15,378 nucleotides of DNA from an uncultured Lachnospiraceae bacterium (GTDB lineage: Bacteria > Bacillota > Clostridia > Lachnospirales > Lachnospiraceae). Shown one piece after another: positions 6,863 through 13,691 of the stretch. The notes under the pieces are model-generated. The model ran no database searches. It was given only the letters and a program-made list of their open reading frames with translations, and was not told the origin of the DNA. Every line of letters begins with the position of its first letter. Positions within the stretch are counted from its first letter, which is position 1. The DNA lies in contig CAJUIP010000055.1 in NCBI GenBank assembly GCA_910586315.1, forward strand, positions 1 to 15,378, in the 5' to 3' direction. The position numbers were made by a program, and so were the translations under genes.

Positions 6863-7046
6863 CGTCTACGTAATTTTCTGGAGTGCACATTTCGATATTA
6901 TCTTATGTGAAGCTGTGGCATTCGGCTGTAATTACTGCTAATTGCACGCAAATTCCTTTGTAAAAGGTGGGTATGTTATGAAAGGTACGCTCTAGAGTAC
7001 GGTAGATAGGTCGCACAGCAGATAAGTCAAGGAGGTACAAAAGAGT
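6863..7046 (+). other. Remainder of the 5' leader of the first wall-binding protein gene
   Basis: Non-coding. It holds several possible pairings: GCTGTG (6912-6917) with CACAGC (7014-7019) closing a large loop, CCTTT/AAAGG (6955-6959 with 6963-6967), and a GTAC-flanked CTCTAGAG palindrome (6985-7000). The ribosome binding site AAGGAGGT is at 7029-7036, 10 bases before the ATG. No typical terminator with a long T-run is visible, so an attenuation mechanism is not directly supported. Confidence 0.45.
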
Positions 7047-9029
7047 ATGAGAAAATGGAGAGCAAAAGCCCTGGCCTGCCTGTCGGTTTTGGTCATGGCG
7101 ACGATGACACCATACCAGTCAATGGCGGCGTCTTCCGTAAAAACAACAAATGCCGGAGCGCATAATTACACCAATATCAGCCGCTGGGCATCCACGGTGG
7201 ATTCTTATTTGGTTGACAATGGGGACGGGACTGTGACCCGTGTGGAATATGCCGGGAATAAGATTACCGTGGAAACGTACGACGGCCAGAAAAAGCTGAC
7301 GGATCAGAAATCCATCCCCATGGATCTTCCATTGTTCGGCGGTTTTTATGCGGGAGAGGATTATAACTTCTTTGTATTCGGCCAGGCTAACTCCGGAGAA
7401 GATGATTCCAAAGAAGTAATTCGTGTGGTCCGCTACAGCAAGGATTGGGTGAAAGAAGACAGCGCCAGCCTTCACGGCGCCAACACCGTTAATCCCTTTG
7501 ATGCCGGAAGTCTGCGGATGGTGGAGTATGGCGGGATGCTGTATGTACGTACCAGTCATACGATGTATAAATCCGAGGATGGACTGAACCATCAGTCAAA
7601 CCTTACTTTTTCCGTAGATATTGAGAGAATGGAAGTGACAGATGAATTTTCCGGGATAATGAACGTTGGAATTGGATATGTAAGCCATTCTTTTAACCAG
7701 TTTATTACCACAGACGGTTCTGTTCTGCTTGCCGCTGACCATGGCGACGCGTATCCCCGTGCTGTCGTCCTCATTAAATATAGTGAAGTGGCCGGAGGTG
7801 AAACGTTTACAGGCGGCTGTGAACATGTAGAAGTACTTCCGATCAAGGGAGCTGTTGGAGCCAATGACACCGGAGTATCTTTGGGCGCTCTGGCTGTTTC
7901 TGATACTTCTTACCTGGTGGCTGGAAATACTGTGGCACAGAACGGCTCTTACAGTGCTTCCGGTGTACGGAATATTTTTGTAACCAGCACCGATAAAGAC
8001 GATTTCAGCTCTGGTGGCACAAAATTCCATCAGATTACCAATTACAGTCAGTCTGACAATGCATCTGTTTCCAATCCGCATCTTGTAAAGCTCACAGACG
8101 ACAGCTTCCTGCTTCTTTTTATGGCAAAGGGAAAGGTAAATTATGTGTATCTGGATGGTGAGGGAAATACCACCAGTGAGATCATGGTTATGGACGGAAA
8201 GCTTTCGGACTGTGCACCGATTTATATGAATGGCAAGGTGGTATGGTATTATACCAGCAACAGCGAACCTTCCTTCTGTGAAATTACAGTCACAGCGGCA
8301 GGCTCCGGCGGAAGTTCTGAAGGAAATTCCGCCAGCAGTTCTGAAGGAAGTTCCAGCAGCAGTTCCGGAGGAAATTCCGGTAGCGGCTCCGGAGGAAATT
8401 CCGGCAGCGGCTCCGGAGGGAATTCCGGCGGCAGTTCCGGGGGAAGTTCCAGCGGCAGTTCCGGGGGAAATTCCGGTAGCGGCTCCGGAGGAAATTCCGG
8501 CAGCGGCTCCGGGGGAAGTTCCAGCGGCAGTTCCGGGGGAAGTTCCAGCGGCAACTCCAGAGTGAAGTCCTACACAGCTCCTGATTCTAAAGAAACTGCC
8601 GGACTTCCGGACTATGTGGTAAAGGGAAGCTGGCAGCAAAAAGACGGTCAGTGGAATTTTGTGGATGAGAACAATACCGTTTATAAGGGCAGATGGGCGG
8701 CCATTTATAATCCCTATGCCAATATCGCTGCGGGACAGTCCTCCTTTGACTGGTTTTCCTTTGACTCCAATGGAAATATGAGAACCGGTTGGTTTTTGGA
8801 TACCGACGGGAATTATTATTACCTGAATCCCAGTTCCGATGGAACCAGGGGCCGTATGATGACAGGATGGGTATGGATTCCCGATAAGGACGGCGTTTTA
8901 AAATGCCATTATTTCAATCCTGATTCCGATGGAACCAGAGGCAGAATGCTTGTCAATGTCATAGTGGATGGAAATACTGTAAACGCTGACGGTGAATGGA
9001 CGATAAACGGGGTTCCGCAGACGAAATAG
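7047..9029 (+). CDS. Secreted cell-wall-binding protein with propeller-like domain and Ser/Gly-rich linker
   Basis: A 660-residue protein. A signal peptide (about 1-28: basic MRKWRAK, hydrophobic core, cleavage after QSMAA) precedes a large beta-rich domain (about 30-415). The regular alternation of short strands with polar turns suggests a beta-propeller, but this is inferred by eye. A Ser/Gly-rich linker spans about 418-505. The C-terminal region (about 525-645) contains choline-binding/cell-wall-binding-type repeats (CW_binding_1 type), seen as GNMRTGWFLDTDGNYYYLNP and two SDGTRGRM segments. No LPxTG sorting signal or membrane anchor is present, so attachment should be non-covalent through the repeats. 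No enzymatic motif is recognised; the front domain may bind a ligand or partner. It is preceded by an unusually long, structured leader and followed by a hairpin at 9088. Confidence 0.85.
   Translation: MRKWRAKALACLSVLVMATMTPYQSMAASSVKTTNAGAHNYTNISRWASTVDSYLVDNGDGTVTRVEYAGNKITVETYDGQKKLTDQKSIPMDLPLFGGFYAGEDYNFFVFGQANSGEDDSKEVIRVVRYSKDWVKEDSASLHGANTVNPFDAGSLRMVEYGGMLYVRTSHTMYKSEDGLNHQSNLTFSVDIERMEVTDEFSGIMNVGIGYVSHSFNQFITTDGSVLLAADHGDAYPRAVVLIKYSEVAGGETFTGGCEHVEVLPIKGAVGANDTGVSLGALAVSDTSYLVAGNTVAQNGSYSASGVRNIFVTSTDKDDFSSGGTKFHQITNYSQSDNASVSNPHLVKLTDDSFLLLFMAKGKVNYVYLDGEGNTTSEIMVMDGKLSDCAPIYMNGKVVWYYTSNSEPSFCEITVTAAGSGGSSEGNSASSSEGSSSSSSGGNSGSGSGGNSGSGSGGNSGGSSGGSSSGSSGGNSGSGSGGNSGSGSGGSSSGSSGGSSSGNSRVKSYTAPDSKETAGLPDYVVKGSWQQKDGQWNFVDENNTVYKGRWAAIYNPYANIAAGQSSFDWFSFDSNGNMRTGWFLDTDGNYYYLNPSSDGTRGRMMTGWVWIPDKDGVLKCHYFNPDSDGTRGRMLVNVIVDGNTVNADGEWTINGVPQTK
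8367..8558 (+). repeat. Eight tandem 24-bp units encoding the Ser/Gly linker
   Basis: Eight in-frame 24-bp units encode octapeptides of the form GG-N/S-S-G/S-x-x-S (residues 441-504), for example GGNSGSGS repeated. Less regular copies precede them from about 8298. TCCGG motifs dominate, so the tract is prone to slippage. Because the unit length is a multiple of three, copy-number change would lengthen or shorten the linker without breaking the frame. Confidence 0.9.
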
Positions 9030-9087
9030 TAAAAAGATAAAAAATGTGATAGTAATTTGGGGCTGTCAGAAAACAGATCATCCTACG

Positions 9088-9127
9088 CAGGGGCAGGTGT
9101 GAGCCATGTGGTTTGCACCTGCCCCTG
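9088..9127 (+). terminator. Strong hairpin after the first wall-binding gene, probable terminator
   Basis: CAGGGGCAGGTG (9088-9099) is perfectly complementary to CACCTGCCCCTG (9116-9127), with a 16-base loop. The following sequence is AAATTTATC, so the U-tract is weak. It lies 59 bases after the stop codon and is the only candidate terminator for this transcript. Confidence 0.55.
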
Positions 9128-9229
9128 AAATTTATCTATGCCCTGAAAAGTGATAGAAGAGGGAATTGTGGCAAAACAAAGGCAAATAAATCTTTTTTCT
9201 GTCAAATTCTGACGGATTACTTAAATCCA

Positions 9230-9258
9230 TTCAACAAAATGGGAAAATGTGCTAGACT
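9230..9258 (+). promoter_or_regulatory. Possible promoter for the flotillin gene
   Basis: TGCTAGACT (9250-9258) gives an extended -10 with hexamer TAGACT. TTCAAC (9230-9235) lies 17 bases upstream as a weak -35. It is about 50 bases before the start codon. A small hairpin (TCTGTCA with TGACGGA, about 9198-9214) precedes it. Confidence 0.4.
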
Positions 9259-9306
9259 GAAAGTAATAAGATTGATAAAGAAAACCATGAAAAGAAAGGA
9301 GAACCT

Positions 9307-10800
9307 ATGCCGGATATTTTATTTTTGTTAATTCCAATCGCTGTTGTTGTCATTCTTCTGCTCATTATTATTACTCAGGGGTATGTGAAAGCGCCACCGG
9401 ATCATGCTTTTATTATTTCGGGGTTAAGAAAGGAGCCCCGGGTTTTGATCGGCCGGGCCGGATTTAAAATTCCATTTTTTGAGCAGATGGATAAGCTGTA
9501 TCTGGGGCAGATCACGGTGGATATTAAAACGGATGAATATATCCCCACCAATGATTTCATCAATGTCATGGTGGACGCGGTGGCCAAGGTCCGTGTGGCG
9601 GATACGCCGGAGCAGATGAAGCTGGCAATGAGGAACTTTTTAAATAAGGAGCCGATAAAGATCGCAGCGGATCTGCAGGACTCCCTTCAGGGAAATATGC
9701 GTGAGATTATCGGTACTCTGACCCTCAGGGCCATCAATACGGACAGAGATTCTTTTTCGGATCAGGTGATGGCCAAAGCGTCCCTGGATATGAAGAAGCT
9801 GGGAATTGATATTCTGTCCTGCAACATTCAGAATGTGACCGATGAACACGGACTGATCCAGGATCTCGGTATGGACAATACCTCAAAGATCCGCAAGGAT
9901 GCTTCCATCGCGAAGGCGGAGGCGGAGCGTGATATCGCCATCGCCCAGGCGGCCGCCGACAAGGCATCCAACGATGCCAGAGTCTTAGCAGAGGCGGAGA
10001 TTGCCCAGAAGAACAACGAGCTGGCGATCAAGAAAGCTGAATTGCAGAAGGCATCGGATACAAAGAAGGCCGAAGCCGACGCAGCCTATGAGATCCAGAA
10101 GCAGGAACAGGAAAAGACGATCCAGGCGGCGACGGTCAACGCGCAGATCGCCAAGACAGAGCGCGAGGCGGAGCTTCGCAGACAGCAGGTTACCGTACAG
10201 CAGCAGGCGCTGGAGGCGGAGATCAATAAGAAGGCGGATGCCGACCGGTACGCCATCGAACAGGCGGCTGCGGCTGATCTCACAAAGCGTCAGAGAGAGG
10301 CGGAAGCGAAAAAGTATGAGCAGGAAAAGGAAGCGGAGGCTGTGAAGGCGCAGGCGGAGGCGAAAAAGTACGCAATGCTTCAGGAGGCAGAGGGCATCCG
10401 TGCAAGAGGGCAGGCGGAGGCGGCCGCAATCCAGGCGAGGGCGCTGGCCGAAGCGGAAGGTATGGAGAAGAAGGCGGAAGCTTACCAGAAATACAATCAG
10501 GCGGCTATGGCCGAGATGATGATAAAGGTTCTCCCTGAGATTGCGGGGAAGATTGCGGAGCCGCTTTCGCAGATTGACCGGATTACGATCATCGGAGGCG
10601 GAAACGGCGCAGAAAACGGTGTGGAAGCTGTGGCGGGCAATGTGCCTGTGGTGATGGCAAAGCTGTTCGAGTCAATGAAGGAGGCCACAGGGGTGGACCT
10701 GGCCGAGATCATGCGGGCGGACACCTATGACGCAAAAGTGACGAGAAATATAAACCTGACCGGAATGCCGGAAAGTCTGGAAGAGGAAAGGGAAGTATAA
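9307..10800 (+). CDS. Flotillin-family (SPFH domain) membrane microdomain protein
   Basis: A 497-residue protein of the long flotillin type (B. subtilis YuaG/FloT-like). An N-terminal membrane segment (about residues 5-25) is followed by the SPFH/band-7 domain (about 27-200). A long Ala/Glu/Lys-rich coiled-coil region rich in AEA, EAEA and KAEA motifs follows (about 200-400), then a C-terminal oligomerisation-like region (about 405-497). Flotillins assemble on the inner membrane face and organise functional microdomains. The start is supported by AAAGGAG (9295-9301), 5 bases from ATG. NfeD-type proteins often neighbour flotillins, but none is seen here; two secreted wall-binding proteins flank it instead. 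The last 13 codons, ending MPESLEEEREV, are the template-like first copy of a 58-bp repeat array that continues past the stop. Confidence 0.93.
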   Translation: MPDILFLLIPIAVVVILLLIIITQGYVKAPPDHAFIISGLRKEPRVLIGRAGFKIPFFEQMDKLYLGQITVDIKTDEYIPTNDFINVMVDAVAKVRVADTPEQMKLAMRNFLNKEPIKIAADLQDSLQGNMREIIGTLTLRAINTDRDSFSDQVMAKASLDMKKLGIDILSCNIQNVTDEHGLIQDLGMDNTSKIRKDASIAKAEAERDIAIAQAAADKASNDARVLAEAEIAQKNNELAIKKAELQKASDTKKAEADAAYEIQKQEQEKTIQAATVNAQIAKTEREAELRRQQVTVQQQALEAEINKKADADRYAIEQAAAADLTKRQREAEAKKYEQEKEAEAVKAQAEAKKYAMLQEAEGIRARGQAEAAAIQARALAEAEGMEKKAEAYQKYNQAAMAEMMIKVLPEIAGKIAEPLSQIDRITIIGGGNGAENGVEAVAGNVPVVMAKLFESMKEATGVDLAEIMRADTYDAKVTRNINLTGMPESLEEEREV

Positions 10801-10972
10801 ATCAGAAAAGCCGAAATCCGAAATGCCGGAAGGGCCGGAAGAAGACAGGGAAGTATAAATCAGAAAAGCCGAAATCCGAAATGCCGGAAGGGCCGGAAGA
10901 AGACAGGGAAGTATAAATCAGAAAAGCCGAAATCCGGAATACCGGAAGGGCCGGCGAAAGGAAGGGAACAAT
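10743..10972 (+). repeat. 58-bp tandem repeat array derived from the flotillin 3' end
   Basis: Two units (10801-10858 and 10859-10916) are identical over all 58 bases. A third (from 10917) matches for its first 20 bases and in the middle, then diverges into the ribosome binding site of the next gene. A degenerate zeroth copy is the end of the flotillin gene itself (10743-10800), sharing AATGCCGGAA and GGGAAGTATAA. Full units contain ATG-to-TAA mini-frames encoding MPEGPEEDREV, nearly the flotillin C-terminus. Units contain CCGG-loop-CCGG hairpins. The array fills the entire gap between the two genes, so any transcript linking them carries it. Confidence 0.9.
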
Positions 10973-12208
10973 ATGAGAGGGCATTGGAAAGCAGTATTAA
11001 GGTTTGCGCTGGCAGTGGGACTTATTCTTATGCTGTGCAGTCCGGTATATGCGGCTGCGAAGCGGGAGAAAATAAGCAGTGTGAAGTTAAAAGTGGAATG
11101 CGATGAGAAGCCGGAGGCCGGCGAAGATGTAGGAAGCGTTCAGGTTACCGTATCAGACGAAAGGATTGAGATAACGGAACCGGCGGAATATTATGACACG
11201 GATGACGATGTATGGGGTTGGGGAGAGATTCCTGTTATCCGTCTGGAGCTTTCCGTTAAAGATGATGCGAAGCATTACTTTTCAAGTTCCACGAAGGTGA
11301 CTGTTTCCGGGGACCGCAGCGAACTGAAATCGAAGAGGGTCACTCATAGCGGGGAAAGCCTGCAGATTGATATTAAACTGCCAAAGGTAACCGGGGTCTT
11401 GACAGAACCGGAGGATTATTACTGGGAGGATAGAGAGGCCAAATGGTCTGAGGTGGAAGGCGCCGGCAAATATGAAGTCAGGCTGTATCGGGGAAATTCG
11501 CAGGTAACTACGGTAACTACCAGCCGGGAAACATACGATTTTTATTCATATATGAATAAGGCCGGCGACTATACCTTCCGTGTGCGGGCAGTTGGCAGTT
11601 CTGACGGCAAGAAGGGGGAATGGACCGATAAGTCAGAAGAGTACAGCATCAGCGAAGAAGAGGTCTATAAAGGAAATAAGCCCGGAAATACTTCCGGAAA
11701 CGGATCCCCCTCTCACAATCCCGGACAGCCAAAATACGGGTGGAGTCAGGACAGCGCCGGATGGACGTTCCGGATGGAGGACGGAAATCTGGCAAAAGGC
11801 AGATGGCTCTTTGTAGATAATAACTGGTTTTATCTGGCGGAAAACGGATACATGAAAACGGGCTGGATATATGTTGACAACAACTGGTTTTATTTAAACC
11901 CCGTATCAGACGGAACGCGGGGCGCCATGAAGACGGGCTGGATGTATGTTGACAACAACTGGTTCTATCTGAATCCCGTATCGGACGGAACGAGAGGAGC
12001 CATGAAAACCGGCTGGCAGGAGATTGGCGGCGCCCGTTATTATCTGAATCCCATCTCGGACGGAACGAGAGGGGCCATGAGAACCGGTTACCAGCGGATT
12101 GACGGAAGATACTACTATTTTGATACCAATGACGGGAAACTGTGGCTTAACAGAAACACGCCAGACGGCCGGTACGCGGATGGAAACGGAATCATCCCCT
12201 GGAATTGA
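10973..12208 (+). CDS. Secreted cell-wall-binding protein with Fn3-like region and choline-binding-type repeats
   Basis: A 411-residue protein. A signal peptide (about 1-27, cleavage after PVYA or VYAA) leads into a beta-rich acidic region (about 33-140), then a fibronectin type III-like module (about 143-220) with a KYEVRLYRGNSQV strand and the closing FRVRAVGSSDGKKGEW. A short Gly/Pro/Ser linker follows (about 233-255). The C-terminal half (about 256-400) holds tandem cell-wall-binding repeats with the core YVDNNWFYLNPVSDGTRG. The aromatic Trp/Tyr positions typical of CW_binding_1 repeats are intact. No enzymatic domain is recognised, so it is likely a structural or adhesive surface protein. 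The ribosome binding site AGGAAGGG (10959-10966) comes from the last repeat unit. It may be co-transcribed with flotillin, since no terminator lies between them and a strong one follows. Confidence 0.87.
   Translation: MRGHWKAVLRFALAVGLILMLCSPVYAAAKREKISSVKLKVECDEKPEAGEDVGSVQVTVSDERIEITEPAEYYDTDDDVWGWGEIPVIRLELSVKDDAKHYFSSSTKVTVSGDRSELKSKRVTHSGESLQIDIKLPKVTGVLTEPEDYYWEDREAKWSEVEGAGKYEVRLYRGNSQVTTVTTSRETYDFYSYMNKAGDYTFRVRAVGSSDGKKGEWTDKSEEYSISEEEVYKGNKPGNTSGNGSPSHNPGQPKYGWSQDSAGWTFRMEDGNLAKGRWLFVDNNWFYLAENGYMKTGWIYVDNNWFYLNPVSDGTRGAMKTGWMYVDNNWFYLNPVSDGTRGAMKTGWQEIGGARYYLNPISDGTRGAMRTGYQRIDGRYYYFDTNDGKLWLNRNTPDGRYADGNGIIPWN
11798..12085 (+). repeat. Tandem coding repeats for wall-binding modules (63 + 3 x 75 bp)
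   Basis: One 63-bp copy (11798-11860) and three 75-bp copies (11861-11935, 11936-12010, 12011-12085) each encode a wall-binding module starting GW or GRW. The two central copies differ in 11 bases but in only one amino acid (Ile/Met at position 3). Confidence 0.9.
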
Positions 12209-12254
12209 TTCCGCATGATATGTGAAGCAGTTGGAAAGAGTAACGGAATGCAGG

Positions 12255-12295
12255 GCCGGACAGTATCAAAAGCGGAGACTGTCCGGCTTTTCATT
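12255..12295 (+). terminator. Rho-independent terminator of the flotillin/wall-binding unit
   Basis: GCCGGACAGT (12255-12264) is perfectly complementary to ACTGTCCGGC (12278-12287), with a 13-base loop and a TTTTCATTT tail. It separates the envelope genes from the hom operon. Confidence 0.88.
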
Positions 12296-12325
12296 TCAGG
12301 GGCTTTTCATTAAGAAATATTTTCC

Positions 12326-12354
12326 TTGCTTTCTTTTCTGCACAACGATATAAT
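12326..12354 (+). promoter_or_regulatory. Promoter of the tandem hom genes
   Basis: A perfect TATAAT (12349-12354) lies 17 bases after TTGCTT (12326-12331), a partial -35. The start codon is 33 bases downstream, leaving little room for a leader riboswitch or attenuator. Confidence 0.7.
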
Positions 12355-12387
12355 AGGAAAAACTGTGAGAGGCAGGAGAGAACGTTC

Positions 12388-13686
12388 ATGGAAAATAAGA
12401 CAGTGAAGGCTGCCATCCTTGGTGCGGGAACCGTTGGAAGCGGAGTATACGCGCTTGCGGGGATGCTTTCGGATGAGATGCTCCAGAAAACCGGAGGGAG
12501 CCTTGAGATAAAGAAAGTACTGGTACGGGATACAAAAAAAGAAAGAGACGGAATTCCGGGGGAGCTCTTAACGGACTGCTGGAACGATATTTTAACGGAC
12601 AATGAGATACAGATTATTATCGAGGTCATGGGCGGAATCGAGCCCGCAAGGACCTATATTACCGAAGCAATTCTCTCTGGAAAGCAGGTAGTTTCCGCCA
12701 ATAAAGACTTGTTGGCGGAGTACGGCCAGGAGCTTTTGCGGCTGGCGGAGGAACATGCGGTAGATTTGCTGTTTGAGGCCGCCGTGGCCGGGGCAATCCC
12801 GATTATCCGGCCGCTGAAGCAGAACATGACGGCCGGTCTCCTGACGGAGATCATGGGGATTGTAAACGGCACGACCAACTATATTTTAACGAAGATGACT
12901 GAGGAAGGCATGGAGTATGCCGAGGCTCTTAAGATGGCCGAGGCGTTTGGCTATGCCGAGGCAGATCCCGCTTCTGATGTGGAGGGGTATGATGCAGGCC
13001 GGAAAATGGCAATCTTAGGGTCCCTGGCATACAGCTCCGAGGTGGCTTTCTCCGATGTGTATATGGAGGGAATCACGCGGATCACGGCAGATGATGTCTA
13101 TTACGCCAAAGAATTCGGCTATGTGATTAAGCTGGTGGGAATCGCGCGGACGTTGGGAGAGAGGCTGGAGGTGAAAGTTCACCCGATGTTGATTCCAAAG
13201 GAACATCCGCTGGCATCTGTCCGGGATTCCTTCAATGCGGTGTTTGTTCATGGAGAGGCAAGCGGGGATGCCATGTTCATGGGGCGCGGCGCGGGAAAGA
13301 TGCCGACGGCCAGCGCAGTCATGGGGGATGTAGTTACGGTCCTTAGAAACCTCCTTCACGACAATTGTGGCTGGAACGGCGGAATTGCTTATAAGAAGCT
13401 GCCGGTCATGCCCATGGAAGAGACAAAGAGCTGTTTTTTTCTCCGGCTTCTGGTTTCGGAGAAGCCCGGCTCTCTTGGGAATATTGCGAGCGTTCTGGGA
13501 AGCAACGGCGTGAGCATAGATCAGGTGGTGGCCAAGCATACGATCCACGGAGCCAATGAGCTGGTCATTATAACCGGCTCCGTCATGGAACGGAATTTTA
13601 ACAATGCGTTAAAGACACTGGAGGGCATGCCCGACATAGAGGGCGTCTGCGCCAAAATCCGTGTTTACAGGGAGCAGAGAGGATAA
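12388..13686 (+). CDS. hom: Homoserine dehydrogenase, first of two tandem copies
   Basis: A 432-residue enzyme expected to reduce L-aspartate 4-semialdehyde to L-homoserine with NAD(P)H, the branch point toward threonine and methionine. The Rossmann loop is GAGTVGSG at residues 12-19. SANKDLL with K106 and the family signature EADPASDVEGYD (191-202) followed by K206 supply the expected substrate and catalytic residues. The conserved NGTTNYILTKM is at 160-170. A C-terminal ACT domain (about 355-428) gives the long, feedback-regulated form of the enzyme. AGGAGAG (12374-12380) lies 7 bases before the ATG. The second paralogue starts 5 bases after this stop. The protein looks fully functional. 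Compared with its neighbour it differs most in the ACT domain and in the 182-190 and 250-257 stretches. Confidence 0.95.
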   Translation: MENKTVKAAILGAGTVGSGVYALAGMLSDEMLQKTGGSLEIKKVLVRDTKKERDGIPGELLTDCWNDILTDNEIQIIIEVMGGIEPARTYITEAILSGKQVVSANKDLLAEYGQELLRLAEEHAVDLLFEAAVAGAIPIIRPLKQNMTAGLLTEIMGIVNGTTNYILTKMTEEGMEYAEALKMAEAFGYAEADPASDVEGYDAGRKMAILGSLAYSSEVAFSDVYMEGITRITADDVYYAKEFGYVIKLVGIARTLGERLEVKVHPMLIPKEHPLASVRDSFNAVFVHGEASGDAMFMGRGAGKMPTASAVMGDVVTVLRNLLHDNCGWNGGIAYKKLPVMPMEETKSCFFLRLLVSEKPGSLGNIASVLGSNGVSIDQVVAKHTIHGANELVIITGSVMERNFNNALKTLEGMPDIEGVCAKIRVYREQRG

Positions 13687-13691
13687 AGATT

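Noticed and set aside
6795..6890. 31-codon minus-strand frame across the structured leader
   Set aside because: No ribosome binding site, and it lies across the hairpins that better explain the sequence.
6863..7046. c-di-GMP (GEMM) riboswitch suggested by GCACGCAAA and GGTAGATAGG
   Set aside because: The order and spacing of the conserved GEMM elements, including the GGCAAACC segment and the tetraloop-receptor layout, are not present.
7596..8639. Long minus-strand open frame (347 codons) and other open frames opposite the Ser/Gly linker
   Set aside because: They are by-products of the stop-free 24-bp repeat and the codon bias of the real gene; none has a ribosome binding site or protein-like domain.
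9113..9331. 72-codon forward frame running into the flotillin start
   Set aside because: It begins inside the hairpin at 9088-9127, covers the likely promoter and has no family resemblance.
10001..10345. 114-codon arginine-rich frame inside the flotillin coiled coil
   Set aside because: It is a shifted-frame shadow of GCG/GAG-rich coiled-coil codons.
10802..10984. 60-codon minus-strand frame over the 58-bp repeats
   Set aside because: It is an internally repetitive shadow of the repeat array with no ribosome binding site.
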